A DNA stretch of 64,000 nt from Neoalteromonas flava (GTDB lineage: Bacteria; Pseudomonadota; Gammaproteobacteria; Enterobacterales; Alteromonadaceae). A model generated the notes under the pieces. The model saw only the letters and a program-made list of their open reading frames with translations. It was not told the DNA's origin and searched no databases. Of this stretch, positions 35,078 to 44,371 are shown piece after piece; within the stretch, counting starts at the first letter, position 1; the number at the start of each line of letters is the position of its first letter. The stretch spans positions 310,001 through 374,000 of the forward strand of contig NZ_PEAX01000003.1 in NCBI RefSeq assembly GCF_002807685.1, read 5' to 3'. The translations under genes and the position numbers were made by a program.

Positions 35078-35172
35078 AAGCCCTTATATCCATCATGACC
35101 GTGGGCAATCGCATTGTGACACCTGCTCAGCAAAATCGCGACTGCACATAAAAATAGAATAAAATTTTTCAT
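35078..35172 (-). pseudogene. Truncated gene for an exported protein
   Basis: The frame MKNFILFLCAVAILLSRCHN continues AIAHGHDGYKGF and then meets the IS3 scar. It has a signal peptide with a His-rich mature start, so this is a secreted protein whose C terminus was removed by the insertion. Stretch 35173-35545 holds no gene that I can support. Confidence 0.6.
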
Positions 35173-35545
35173 AACAAACTCTTTTTTTAACATTACCTCA
35201 GATTTTTGAAAGCCTATTGAATAAACGTGCAAGTGCTAGTGAGCAGTAGCTTGATAAAAAGCGGACATTTTCGAATACTTGCGTCTTACTCAACAAGAGA
35301 GGGTTCACTCATGCACAAACGATGGCTTGCATGTAAGACGTTGAGCAACGCCGGAGTCTTGACGAACGAAGCGATCAAATATGAGAATTAGCTTTAGGCC
35401 AAATGCTAATGGCGTCCATTCACAATATGAAGCGGTCCATCAATTAGACCCATTAATCCATCCATAAAAGCTCGTTTATTCAAAGAGAGGTTGAATGAAG
35501 CTGATAGGCTAATGTGGTTTTTTGTTAAACAAAGGAAAAGCCAAA

Positions 35546-35917
35546 ATGCTAAAGAAAGTTGGAGCCGCTGTTTTACTAGTCACTATCTTCGCAAGTCAGG
35601 TTCAAGCGATAACATGGACTAAACAGGATACGTGCAAACATTGGCAGGAATTAGCATATCAACACCATGCTAGTCACCAGATCTTGATTGAAACAAAAAC
35701 TGAACCACAAGCCATAATGTTGATGAAAGAGTGGGCACAGTATCAGTACTACGAACCAAATAGCGCAGGGAAAATACTATTGGATAAGATCATACAGGGT
35801 TTGAAATCAGAGCAAGCAGTCTCTGAGCTGAAAACAGCGGTCAATGACTTGTGCATGACATTATCGGAACAAGCGTTGCAGGAAGAATGGGCGAATCAAG
35901 ATGATATTAACTATTAA
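35546..35917 (+). CDS. Small exported protein, 123 residues
   Basis: Signal peptide (KKVGAAVLLVTIFASQVQA, cleavage near residue 21) then a helical mature domain with two cysteines (DTCKHWQELAYQHHASHQIL, then AVNDLCMTLSEQAL). It has no family name. The ATG at 35546 is chosen for the AAGGA site 9 bases upstream. The membrane-protein gene begins 27 bases later. Confidence 0.55.
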   Translation: MLKKVGAAVLLVTIFASQVQAITWTKQDTCKHWQELAYQHHASHQILIETKTEPQAIMLMKEWAQYQYYEPNSAGKILLDKIIQGLKSEQAVSELKTAVNDLCMTLSEQALQEEWANQDDINY

Positions 35918-35943
35918 CGACTGAAAAGCCGGTTCATAGCAGT

Positions 35944-36444
35944 TTGAATATCGTGTATTGGATCAATCGACTAAGAGCGCCTACGTGTTTAATAGCGTTA
36001 TTTCTGTTAACGCTATTAATGACTGCCGCCTTTGGAGTTGTCATGTACGTGGAACAGTTCCAAATCATTGATGAAATGTTTATTCCAGCGGAGATCTTAG
36101 CGCATATTAATGCGATGACTGAGCGGCAAAAAAACGTTCATATTTGGTTGACGGCAACCCTGGATGTTGCTTATCCATTTGCCTACGGCGCTTTATTTAT
36201 TGGTCTAACGCTCAGGTCGTTTCCAGTGCATGGATACTGGCTAATGCTACCGAGTATTTTGGTCATTCCTGTTGATTTACTAGAAGGCGTTATTCAAATT
36301 TTGTTGCTTCGAGGCCATGATGACGTTGTGACAATAAAGAGCGTGGTCACTGCATTAAAACTGATTTTGTTTGTCACTGGACTCATGGTTGGTGTAGTCG
36401 CAACTATACGTCTTTTGACTAGCCGCAAACACCGTAATCCATGA
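35944..36444 (+). CDS. Membrane protein, 166 residues
   Basis: TTG start (MNIVYWINRL). Four transmembrane helices (CLIALFLLTLLMTAAFGVVM, ATLDVAYPFAYGALFIGLTL, YWLMLPSILVIPVDLLEGV, LKLILFVTGLMVGVVATIRL). The arrangement is seen in many uncharacterised marine membrane proteins; no motif for function. Probably co-transcribed with the exported protein upstream. Confidence 0.6.
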   Translation: MNIVYWINRLRAPTCLIALFLLTLLMTAAFGVVMYVEQFQIIDEMFIPAEILAHINAMTERQKNVHIWLTATLDVAYPFAYGALFIGLTLRSFPVHGYWLMLPSILVIPVDLLEGVIQILLLRGHDDVVTIKSVVTALKLILFVTGLMVGVVATIRLLTSRKHRNP

Positions 36445-36780
36445 CGTTATTATTTTACTTCAATGCAAACCTAGATAAGTCATATGCCAATCAAAAAATT
36501 TGATTGTGCATTCGGTAACGACTTGCCTAAAGACAATCGGCAAAGAAATCAATTTATGGACTGCGCAGAGAAAGAAAACATTAAAGTTTGTGCTGGGAGA
36601 TATATGCTGAAATCCTAACTTGAGACTCTTCCAATCCTGCCTATTTTTTATTCATAGATTATCTCCGAATTTAGTGTTTCATATCAGCACGGGGGGGCCG
36701 TCACAAATTAAGCGGCCCAAGATGAAGTGCTGTTTAGATGCCTTGGTTGAGCCGAGTCATAGGTCAGTCGTCAACATCTA
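36445..36780. other. Gene-poor gap with one weak small ORF
   Basis: The only coding candidate is a 44-codon frame at 36484-36618 with three cysteines but no ribosome-binding site. A run of seven G at about 36691-36697 is the one compositional oddity. I see no promoter or repeat here. Confidence 0.4.
36484..36618 (+). CDS. Possible 44-residue ORF
   Basis: MPIKKFDCAFGNDLPKDNRQ, continuing to CAEKENIKVCAGRYMLKS. Three cysteines and a mixed charge composition look protein-like, but there is no ribosome-binding site and no known family. It may be the tail of a decayed gene. Confidence 0.25.
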   Translation: MPIKKFDCAFGNDLPKDNRQRNQFMDCAEKENIKVCAGRYMLKS

Positions 36781-37722
36781 TCAAAGCTTCCGCAGGAAGT
36801 CGACGTATAAATCAGCAACTTGCTCTGGTTTGTCTAGCATGGGTACATGGCCACAGCCGTGCATGATTTCTTTACGTGAATCAGGCAGAGCATTTTGAAG
36901 TGCGTTGGCGCCACTGACATGAAAAATTTTATCCTCTTTACACCAAATAATCAGCGACGGCATAAGTAATTTCGGCGCCACCTCAAGTAACTTTGGTGTA
37001 TTAATAAAACTGTTCGCTGAATACCAGATTTGTTTATTTTTAACTGGCGTATTTAGTTCCTGTTGCATCCATGTCTTTAATATTGGAGAGGGGATACTCG
37101 GTGTTTCGGGGAAAAGCCATTCGTTGCGAGCATGAAAAGCTTTTTCACTTTGTACTACAAGTGGGAGGTAACCCTTTTTAATGGCAGATTCCATTTCACT
37201 TTGAATTGCACTTTTTACTCCTAGCGGGCTTCCAATAAAGGCGAGTGATTTAAACAATTCGGGCCGTTGAGTTGCAACTAAAGCTGCGACCTGCGCTCCC
37301 ATAGAATTTGCGCCAACGTGAGCGTTTTTAACGTTTAATTGTTCCAACACCAACGCAAGGTTACTCGCTTGTTTGTTCAGGCGATATTCGTTGTCTTTGA
37401 GTTGTAGATTGTTACCAAAGCCAGGCAAATCTAATGCGATTACATGAAAGTCAGGTTCTAAATGTCGAATAAGGTCAACCCAATGCTCTTTACGTGCAAA
37501 TATGCCATGTAGTAACACTACAGTATCCGCTTTATCTTTATCGGCTCCTCCTTCCAAGTAGTGGATTTGCCCAATTTTGGTGTCGATTGTTTTTTCGCTC
37601 ACACCTGCAGAATAGTTATTAAGTGTTAGTAAAGCTTTGGCCATGGATTGGGGGAATAGAAACCATATCGAGGAAATAGCTAATCCAACACATAAAAAAG
37701 TAATTAGAAAAAATCGTTTCAT
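36781..37722 (-). CDS. Membrane-anchored alpha/beta hydrolase
   Basis: A 313-residue hydrolase. An N-terminal uncleaved anchor (FLITFLCVGLAISSIWFLF) is followed by an alpha/beta-hydrolase domain: oxyanion LLHGIFARKEHW (70-81), nucleophile elbow GANSMG (Ser140), an acid in IIWCKEDKIFH and the catalytic His in HGCGHVPMLDKPE. The GNSMG-like elbow recalls C-C-bond hydrolases and lipases. The start at 37722 is set by AAGGAGG; an upstream ATG at 37803 is unlikely. It is divergent from the AraC regulator gene. Confidence 0.88.
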   Translation of the reverse strand: MKRFFLITFLCVGLAISSIWFLFPQSMAKALLTLNNYSAGVSEKTIDTKIGQIHYLEGGADKDKADTVVLLHGIFARKEHWVDLIRHLEPDFHVIALDLPGFGNNLQLKDNEYRLNKQASNLALVLEQLNVKNAHVGANSMGAQVAALVATQRPELFKSLAFIGSPLGVKSAIQSEMESAIKKGYLPLVVQSEKAFHARNEWLFPETPSIPSPILKTWMQQELNTPVKNKQIWYSANSFINTPKLLEVAPKLLMPSLIIWCKEDKIFHVSGANALQNALPDSRKEIMHGCGHVPMLDKPEQVADLYVDFLRKL

Positions 37723-37867
37723 TGAACCTCCTTCTTTTGATATAGACTGTACCGGAGTATTCTCAATTTCAGTTGAATAAACGTGCATGCATTGCAATGA
37801 CAACAGTAAAAATAATCAGTACACCTATCGCTCGCACATCTTTTCGTTATCAAAGGTGGAACTTGCG

Positions 37868-38509
37868 ATGCACAAAAATTTAATAACATGTGTGATATTC
37901 GGCCATAAAGCCGATGTAAAAGTACATGGAGAAAATGAACAGGTGAGTGGACGGATCGTGTGTATTAAACCTGATGTGATGCACGGTGTTATTGTTCCAG
38001 AGGGAGGCGCTGATGTTTTATACCTAGATGGCGTTAAGTTACCGAGTGATTACGCTGATTTTTCCTTACTGGATAATGTCTGGGCGGATATACCTGAGGC
38101 ATTTCATTGCGCAAACAAAAAGCGTTTTTCGGAATTACGTAGCGCACTCAATAGTAATTTTTCTACCGATGATCAAAAAATTTTAGCGATTATAGAGAGG
38201 CTCTATGTTCATCCACTAGAGCGCATGAGCCAAGATGAGTTGGCGCAACATTTAGGGATGGAGCGGACTCAAGCACTTAAACTATTCAAGCGTGTAACTG
38301 GGCAAACATTTAGACGCTTTAAAAAGTGGGCTGCGAGTGTAACTGTCACTTCAAGTGTATTTAATGATGGGCTAATCATAGGACACGCAGGACTCGATGC
38401 AGGATTTTCAGATGCTGCGCACACATCAAGAACAGCTCGTGAAGTCTTTGGTCTAACCCCGACCGACGGCGTTAATAGTCTCAAGGGGATCTCAACGCTT
38501 TTGGCTTGA
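37868..38509 (+). CDS. AraC-family transcriptional regulator
   Basis: A 213-residue regulator. The first 100 residues look like a small cupin-type sensor (VHGENEQVSGRIVCIKPDVMHGV). The C-terminal 100 residues hold two helix-turn-helix motifs: MSQDELAQHLGMERTQALKL and the conserved DAGFSDAAHTSRTAREVFGL. AAGGTGG lies before the ATG at 37868; an upstream ATG at 37787 is less likely. It is divergent from the hydrolase gene, its probable target. Confidence 0.85.
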   Translation: MHKNLITCVIFGHKADVKVHGENEQVSGRIVCIKPDVMHGVIVPEGGADVLYLDGVKLPSDYADFSLLDNVWADIPEAFHCANKKRFSELRSALNSNFSTDDQKILAIIERLYVHPLERMSQDELAQHLGMERTQALKLFKRVTGQTFRRFKKWAASVTVTSSVFNDGLIIGHAGLDAGFSDAAHTSRTAREVFGLTPTDGVNSLKGISTLLA

Positions 38510-38800
38510 TTACAGGTCTCGATTTTTGCTGTCCTTATAGCAAAACGTCGTCAAACTGCTTGGTTCCGAATTCTTTAATGCGGCAGTAGTGTATTTGTTA
38601 TCAGTATACGGCGAAATAGTAAGCCGCACCGCGGTCGCTTAACAAGCATGCGCCTTTATTCAGGGTAACTTGATTAACATAACTAGACGTTTTACATGAC
38701 TTAGGTAGCTCCCTAGTCATAACTTTAAGCTTTAAATTGCTGTCTACGTTCTGTGCAAATTAGCGTATACTTTTAGTCAAGAGTAAATGAAGTACGCATT

Positions 38801-39643
38801 ATGGACGCAAAAATACAAGGATCGTTAGTCGTTGTTGGTACCGGGATCAGTGTCTCTGGGCAAATGACTGCCATTGCCCAAAATCAAATCCGCGCTGCCG
38901 ATGAAGTTTATGTGGCCATTCCGAATAAGCCGGGCATCGAGTATATCCGTCAATTAAATCCCAGTTTGCATCTATTAACGGATTTTTATGCCGAAGGCAA
39001 ATCTCGCATCCAAACCTACCAGCAAATGGTTGATGTATTAATCGCAGCAGTCAGCCAAGGGAAACGTGTTTGTGCGGCTTTTTATGGTCATCCAGGCGTT
39101 TTTGTAAATCCATCACATCGCGTGATCCAGCTTTTACGCGAGCGTGGATTCGCAGCGCATATGGAGCCAGGGATCAGTGCCGAGGACTGTTTAGTTGCTG
39201 ATTTGGGTATTGATCCTGCCGAGTATGGCTGCCAAAGCTATGAAGCGACCCAATTTTTATTCCGCAAGTACGCAATTGACCCTCACATGACGCAAATTAT
39301 ATGGCAGATTTGGGGGGTAGGTGATCATACTTTTACGTCAAAGTTAGCGCATACAACTGATGGTCTTAAACTCCTGACTGAGAAGTTAAAACGATATTAT
39401 CCAGCTGAACAGCGTGTGATAATCTATGAAGCAAAGACTTCACCAATATTTGTCTCTCGTATTGCGGAGGTCACCTTAAAAGAATTGCCAGACGCGACAT
39501 TGTCAGCGGTATCTACATTGGTAATACCGGGTAACTCTTTACCAGATTTTGATCATGATGCGTTAGATGCTTTGGGGCTAACTGAAGATGATATCCTAAG
39601 CCATTTGGATAGCCCCGGAAGTCCCACTACTTTAGCTAAATAA
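38801..39643 (+). CDS. Borosin-type peptide backbone N-methyltransferase
   Basis: A 280-residue SAM-dependent enzyme of the tetrapyrrole-methylase fold that methylates peptide-bond nitrogens. It carries VVGTGI, FYGHPGVFVNPSHR (94-107), MEPGISAEDCLVADLGIDP (121-139) and GCQSYEAT (143-150), all closely matching the fungal OphMA enzyme as I remember it. The catalytic Y-x5-R-x3-Y set is present as Tyr63, Arg69 and Tyr73. Unlike OphMA it does not carry its substrate at its own C terminus: the next gene is the likely substrate. This makes it a split borosin, like SonM of Shewanella. A TATACT element lies upstream. Confidence 0.9.
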   Translation: MDAKIQGSLVVVGTGISVSGQMTAIAQNQIRAADEVYVAIPNKPGIEYIRQLNPSLHLLTDFYAEGKSRIQTYQQMVDVLIAAVSQGKRVCAAFYGHPGVFVNPSHRVIQLLRERGFAAHMEPGISAEDCLVADLGIDPAEYGCQSYEATQFLFRKYAIDPHMTQIIWQIWGVGDHTFTSKLAHTTDGLKLLTEKLKRYYPAEQRVIIYEAKTSPIFVSRIAEVTLKELPDATLSAVSTLVIPGNSLPDFDHDALDALGLTEDDILSHLDSPGSPTTLAK

Positions 39644-39663
39644 GCAAAAAATAAGGAACTGAT

Positions 39664-39876
39664 ATGACTGATCGTTTAGTTGAATTTGTCACTGAGCTTG
39701 ACCAAAACCCGAAATTACAAGAGCAATACAAAGTGTCTCCGCGCGCAACTGCTGAATCATTTGGTGTTGAAGAAAAAGATCTAGACCTACTCTTTGGTGG
39801 TGATCAGGCGGCCCTTAAAGAGCGTTTAGAGATGGCCGGCCTAAAGTCAATTCAATGGGTGACTCACGCAAAATAA
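39664..39876 (+). CDS. Split-borosin precursor protein
   Basis: A 70-residue protein with a ribosome-binding site (AAGGAACTGAT) 20 bases after the methyltransferase gene. Residues 1-58 form the helical LigA/SonA-like binding domain (VEFVTELDQNPKLQEQYKVS, then FGVEEKDLDLLFGGDQAALK). The tail GLKSIQWVTHAK (59-70) is the probable core, by analogy with the C-terminal hydrophobic core of SonA. The methylated residues cannot be told; Ile63, Gln64, Trp65 and Val66 are candidates. No protease or transporter gene is adjacent. Confidence 0.82.
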   Translation: MTDRLVEFVTELDQNPKLQEQYKVSPRATAESFGVEEKDLDLLFGGDQAALKERLEMAGLKSIQWVTHAK

Positions 39877-39880
39877 TCCT

Positions 39881-42670
39881 ATGTTTAGAATTGTCGCTGG
39901 GCTAATTGTAGGGGTGTATTTGATGGCTTTTATTAGTCATCCCACTCATGCTGACCAAAACCTTAACGGGCATGCGTTGCTGGATGCTGTTGAGCGTAAC
40001 ATGCTAATCGACAGGGCAGAGGCTGAGCGACTTTTACAATTGAGCGCCACAGACGCCATAGTTCAGAATTCGCAGAGTTTACAAAGTTACTATCACAACT
40101 TGCTCGCTTACCATCAAATAATGAATGGTGCGCTAGCTATGGCGCTTGAAAATATTCAACAGGCCAAAGATTTTGCCAATGCCAGCGACAACCAAGACCA
40201 ACTAGGCGATGCCTTCCGGCGCGAAGGTTTTGTATACGATCAGCTCGGTCAATACCCCAAGGCGCTTGAAGTATTTATCCGCAGTATGAATATTTTTCGT
40301 GCTATTGATAGTCCAAAGGTAACACTAAGTTTAGATGGATTAATCAATATTTATGAAAGTTTGGATCAATATGATAAACAAGCGGAATATAGCTGGATCT
40401 CCCTTGAGGAAGCGCTCAAACATAAGAATACACAAGCAGTCGCATCGGCCCATCATAATTTAGGCTTAGTCTTTCTAAGTCGAAAGGAGTATGAGCAAGC
40501 ACGTTATCATTTTGAACAGGAATTAGACGCTCATAATCAATCCGAATCCCCCTTTTTAGTAACCAATTATTATGGCTTTGCGCGGTTAGAATTAGCAGAG
40601 GGACGATTGGAGGAAGCTGCCCAATATATCGAAAAAGCCAAGGCTTTTATCGATGCAATTAATTTCACTTATGCGCTCCCAGATATTTTATTCGTTGAAA
40701 GTGATATCCGTTTAGCGCAAGGGCAACGAGAACTCGCGACGCAATTGCTCAATCGCGCAGCGTTTCTTTCAGAGCAGATTAAATCAACAGATAAGCACAT
40801 TACAGCTCTTGAAAAGCTTGCTGCCGTATACGAGCAGGGGGGGGAGTTTCAAAAGAGCTTAGCGGCCTTTAAAAAGAAAACAAAAATAGCAGATGAAGCT
40901 CAGTTAGCCAAAGAGCGTCAGTTATTGACAATAAATCAGGCAAGACTTGATTTAGAGACCAAGAACCGGCAAATCGAGCAATTACAACTTGAGCAAAAAA
41001 TTAGCTCGCAGCAATTGCAATTACAAGTGTTGTTATTGACGTCTGCGGTTATTACCATGACGATTTTAGTGGTATTTACTGTTCGCCTTCAACGTCAGAA
41101 AAAAGCACTGCGCAAAACCTCTGCCGAACTCCAACGAGCCACCGATGCAAAATCTTCGTTCGTTGCGCGCATGAGTCATGAAATCCGTACACCAATCAAT
41201 GCCATAATCGGGTTAACCAAGCTTTCATTGCGGAGTAGTGAAGATCAACAACAAGCAACGAATCTAAAGCAAATCGAGGACTCATCGCAAACCTTATTGG
41301 GATTGGTCAACGACATTCTTGATTTTTCTAAAATCGAGGCTGGCAAGATGACGCTGGAATCTAAGCCGTTTAGTTTAGACGATGTAATCGAAAGCTCTAT
41401 GCGCATGATTGGGCTAAAAGCCCACGAAAAAGGGGTTGAATTATCTCGGTTTATAAGTCCAGATGTGCCGCTAAGAATTCGTGGAGATGCACTTCGATTA
41501 CAGCAGGTGCTTAATAACTTGTTAAGTAACGCGATAAAATTTACCGACGAGGGGAGCATATCAGTCGTGGTTAATCGCCTGTTTAATGAAAATTCACTGG
41601 TTTTGCGCTTTGAAGTGAAAGATACCGGAACTGGCATGTCTAGCACGCAAAAAGAACGTTTATTCAGTGCATTTTCTCAAGCAGATGAATCGATTACACG
41701 ACGCTATGGCGGGACCGGGCTGGGACTTTCCATTTCTAAACAGTTGGTCGAGCTAATGGGCGGTCAGATTGGCGTTGAAAGTGTGCCTAGTCAAGGTTCA
41801 GTATTTTACTTCACCATTACTACTCAAAAAGTTGATGAACCCAAATTACGCAGTTTCAATGCGTCTAACGATAAACTTCGTGTATTGGTTATTGACCATG
41901 ACCCTGCCACTTGCGAATTGTGTGAGCAAACGTTTAATCGAATGGATTTAACGGTCACGATAGCCAATGATGGTATGTCTGGGATCACATTGATGCGGAT
42001 TGCGGTTCAAGAGAAGCAACCGTATGACATTATCCTATTGAATTGGAAAATGCCTCACATCGATGGCGTCGAGGTAGCGTCGATTGTGCGCGAAGAATTT
42101 CGTGAGACTTCGCCACACATTATTATGTTAGCAGAGCATGATCTGGCCACGTTAAAAGCGTTAGTAAACCCGTTAGGGATCAGTTGTTTCTTAACCAAGC
42201 CAGTGAGTGCAAGTGCAATATTTGATGCGATTATAAACCTGTCTGCAAGTGCAGTTCTAGAACCGAAAACGTCAGCTTTTGACTTTGATAACGTACCTGA
42301 TTTCAGTGCAATCCATATTTTATTGGCGGAAGACAATGCACTTAATCGCAAAGTTGCAATAGGGTATTTGAAAGATACAAAAGCACGCATTAGCGTCGCA
42401 GAGAATGGTCAACGAGCGGTAGATATCGTGCAGCAAGACAATAGTATCGATTTAATTTTAATGGACATTCAAATGCCGGTTATGGATGGACTTACTGCAA
42501 CACAAAAGATCCGCCAAGATCTTAAGCTCAATGTTCCCATTATTGCTATGACTGCGCATGCCATTGACGAAGACATTGAGCGCACCAGAAGGGTGGGTAT
42601 GAATGCACACATCGTAAAACCGATTGAACCAGCAGCGCTTATTGACGTGATCAAGCAGCTCGTTAATTAG
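39881..42670 (+). CDS. Hybrid sensor histidine kinase with TPR sensor
   Basis: A 929-residue hybrid kinase. A signal peptide (1-24) leads to about 300 residues of periplasmic TPR repeats (HHNLGLVFLSRKEYEQARYH, for example), a coiled coil, one membrane span (383-402), HisKA with His433 in ARMSHEIRTPIN, HATPase (GTGLGLSISK 611-620) and two receiver domains. The first receiver has Asn721 where the phosphoacceptor Asp should be (ILLNWKMPHIDG). The second is intact with Asp862 (LMDIQMPVMDG). It starts 4 bases after the borosin precursor stop and has no clear ribosome-binding site, so it may be coupled to it. Confidence 0.93.
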   Translation: MFRIVAGLIVGVYLMAFISHPTHADQNLNGHALLDAVERNMLIDRAEAERLLQLSATDAIVQNSQSLQSYYHNLLAYHQIMNGALAMALENIQQAKDFANASDNQDQLGDAFRREGFVYDQLGQYPKALEVFIRSMNIFRAIDSPKVTLSLDGLINIYESLDQYDKQAEYSWISLEEALKHKNTQAVASAHHNLGLVFLSRKEYEQARYHFEQELDAHNQSESPFLVTNYYGFARLELAEGRLEEAAQYIEKAKAFIDAINFTYALPDILFVESDIRLAQGQRELATQLLNRAAFLSEQIKSTDKHITALEKLAAVYEQGGEFQKSLAAFKKKTKIADEAQLAKERQLLTINQARLDLETKNRQIEQLQLEQKISSQQLQLQVLLLTSAVITMTILVVFTVRLQRQKKALRKTSAELQRATDAKSSFVARMSHEIRTPINAIIGLTKLSLRSSEDQQQATNLKQIEDSSQTLLGLVNDILDFSKIEAGKMTLESKPFSLDDVIESSMRMIGLKAHEKGVELSRFISPDVPLRIRGDALRLQQVLNNLLSNAIKFTDEGSISVVVNRLFNENSLVLRFEVKDTGTGMSSTQKERLFSAFSQADESITRRYGGTGLGLSISKQLVELMGGQIGVESVPSQGSVFYFTITTQKVDEPKLRSFNASNDKLRVLVIDHDPATCELCEQTFNRMDLTVTIANDGMSGITLMRIAVQEKQPYDIILLNWKMPHIDGVEVASIVREEFRETSPHIIMLAEHDLATLKALVNPLGISCFLTKPVSASAIFDAIINLSASAVLEPKTSAFDFDNVPDFSAIHILLAEDNALNRKVAIGYLKDTKARISVAENGQRAVDIVQQDNSIDLILMDIQMPVMDGLTATQKIRQDLKLNVPIIAMTAHAIDEDIERTRRVGMNAHIVKPIEPAALIDVIKQLVN

Positions 42671-42914
42671 TTATGGTATCCAATTTCGAATCTAGTGGTT
42701 GAATTGTGGCGGCGCGAATGAATTTTTTCCACGGGAATTCGATAAAGGTTGATATTTAACATATCAAGCTGAAACCAACGACTCCCATCAAGATACCTAT
42801 TTTTGAGCCGATAACCTATGCAATTACGCAAACCAAGCGAAAAAGTATCCATCAATACTTGCTTTGTAGGTAAGCCTCGCTAATCTAGATATAAATAATA
42901 AAACGAGAAAGCAT

Positions 42915-44000
42915 ATGTTTGTAAAAGCCAGCCGTCTTGAAGAGGCGCAGCAAAAGAATCGTAACTTACAGCATCAGGTTGCAGAATTAGCGGCTGATAA
43001 GGCGCAACTCGAACAAGAAAATGAAGCATTACAAGCAGAGCTGGAAAAATTAACCAGCAGTGATACCGGCTCATTTGAGAACCAATTAGCCAGAGCCGTT
43101 CTCTCGTCCTTACAGCAGGTGGAAGGTATTCGCACCACGGTACTTGAATCATTTCAACGCATTGACGAAGAATCCGGAGCCATCCAAACCGTTAATGAGT
43201 TATTTGATACAGCAACCGCATCGCTGGATGACATCGTAAGCGCCATGAACGCGATGGGCGGAAAGATGGAAGGTATGAACACCAGTATTACTGGACTCTC
43301 TGAAAAAGCAGATAGTATTAATAAATTTGTGTCCACCATCACGAGTATTTCTGATCAAACCAACTTGCTTGCACTTAACGCTGCTATTGAAGCTGCGCGT
43401 GCCGGGGATGCTGGGCGCGGCTTTAGTGTTGTTGCTGATGAGGTAAGAACACTCGCAACCGAGACTAACAAATCTGCCAGTGAAGTTTCTGACCTGGTGT
43501 CTAACATAATTGCATCAACGAAGTCAGCGGTTAGTTCAGTGGATGAAATCCGTGAGAATAATACTGAATTGTCGTCCGGTGTATCAAACCTTAATCAACA
43601 CTATACGCAGATCATTGAGTGTTGTTCGTCGATGAAAAACACTATCAGTGATTCATCAGTCAGAACATTTATTCAAACCGTGAAGTTAGATCATATTGTT
43701 TGGAAGTCAGACGTGTACGCAGTACTTTATGGTTTGAGTACAAAATCTGCCGACGATTTTGCTGATCAGCTTAGTTGTAGGTTAGGTAAATGGTACAACG
43801 GCGACGGTAAATCGTTGTTTGGTAATGAATCAGCATATAAACAGTTAGAGAAACCGCATGGCGAGTTACATCGAAGTGGTGTTAAAGCACTAGAAGCGTT
43901 CAAGGCTGGGGATACGGTTAAAATCTTAGAAGAATTGACGCGCATGGAACAGGCTTCAGATAAGATTATGGCCGTCTTGGATTCTCTCACTGAGCTCTAA
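42915..44000 (+). CDS. Soluble methyl-accepting chemoreceptor with CZB domain
   Basis: A 361-residue cytoplasmic receptor with no membrane segment. An N-terminal coiled coil (1-60) leads into a signalling hairpin with the invariant tip [20 protein letters not shown] (144-163). The C terminus is a chemoreceptor zinc-binding (CZB) domain with the ligands His260, Cys288 ([13 protein letters not shown]), His315 and His319 ([10 protein letters not shown]). CZB receptors sense oxidants such as hypochlorous acid through the zinc-cysteine pair; direct sensing here is inferred. No che genes are close by. Confidence 0.9.
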   Translation: MFVKASRLEEAQQKNRNLQHQVAELAADKAQLEQENEALQAELEKLTSSDTGSFENQLARAVLSSLQQVEGIRTTVLESFQRIDEESGAIQTVNELFDTATASLDDIVSAMNAMGGKMEGMNTSITGLSEKADSINKFVSTITSISDQTNLLALNAAIEAARAGDAGRGFSVVADEVRTLATETNKSASEVSDLVSNIIASTKSAVSSVDEIRENNTELSSGVSNLNQHYTQIIECCSSMKNTISDSSVRTFIQTVKLDHIVWKSDVYAVLYGLSTKSADDFADQLSCRLGKWYNGDGKSLFGNESAYKQLEKPHGELHRSGVKALEAFKAGDTVKILEELTRMEQASDKIMAVLDSLTEL

Positions 44001-44071
44001 GTACAGCCTCGCTATTAGATTTACGCTTTTGGGGTTAGAAGCGTGTTGCTCCCTTGTTAACTGCTCCATGA

Positions 44072-44158
44072 TGGTCAAAAATTGAACTTGTGGAGCTTAA
44101 CTATACGCTGAGTAGTAATTTGTCTTTTTCTGCTCGCTACAGCGATTTAAGCCGCTGA
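44072..44158 (+). pseudogene. Porin-like C-terminal remnant (gene-free 44001-44371)
   Basis: The frame WSKIELVELNYTLSSNLSFS followed by ARYSDLSR-stop alternates like the last strands of an outer-membrane barrel, but there is no start or signal peptide. It is probably the 3' scrap of a decayed porin gene. The rest of 44001-44371 shows nothing I can support. Confidence 0.3.
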
Positions 44159-44371
44159 ATTTGCAGTGACATTTGCTTACGGTAATACCCAACCTTTCCT
44201 CACAGACGAGTCGCTGTGCACTTTAGCAAATCGCAAGTGAATCGGTTCATAAACCGTTCAGGTTCAATGACTATAGTTAAATGTGATGAAATTCCTGCCT
44301 ACTAGGATGTTAATTTAGGCAGGTTTGCATCTTAATGATATTTTCGTTGAATTACACAAGGACCTTGGATA

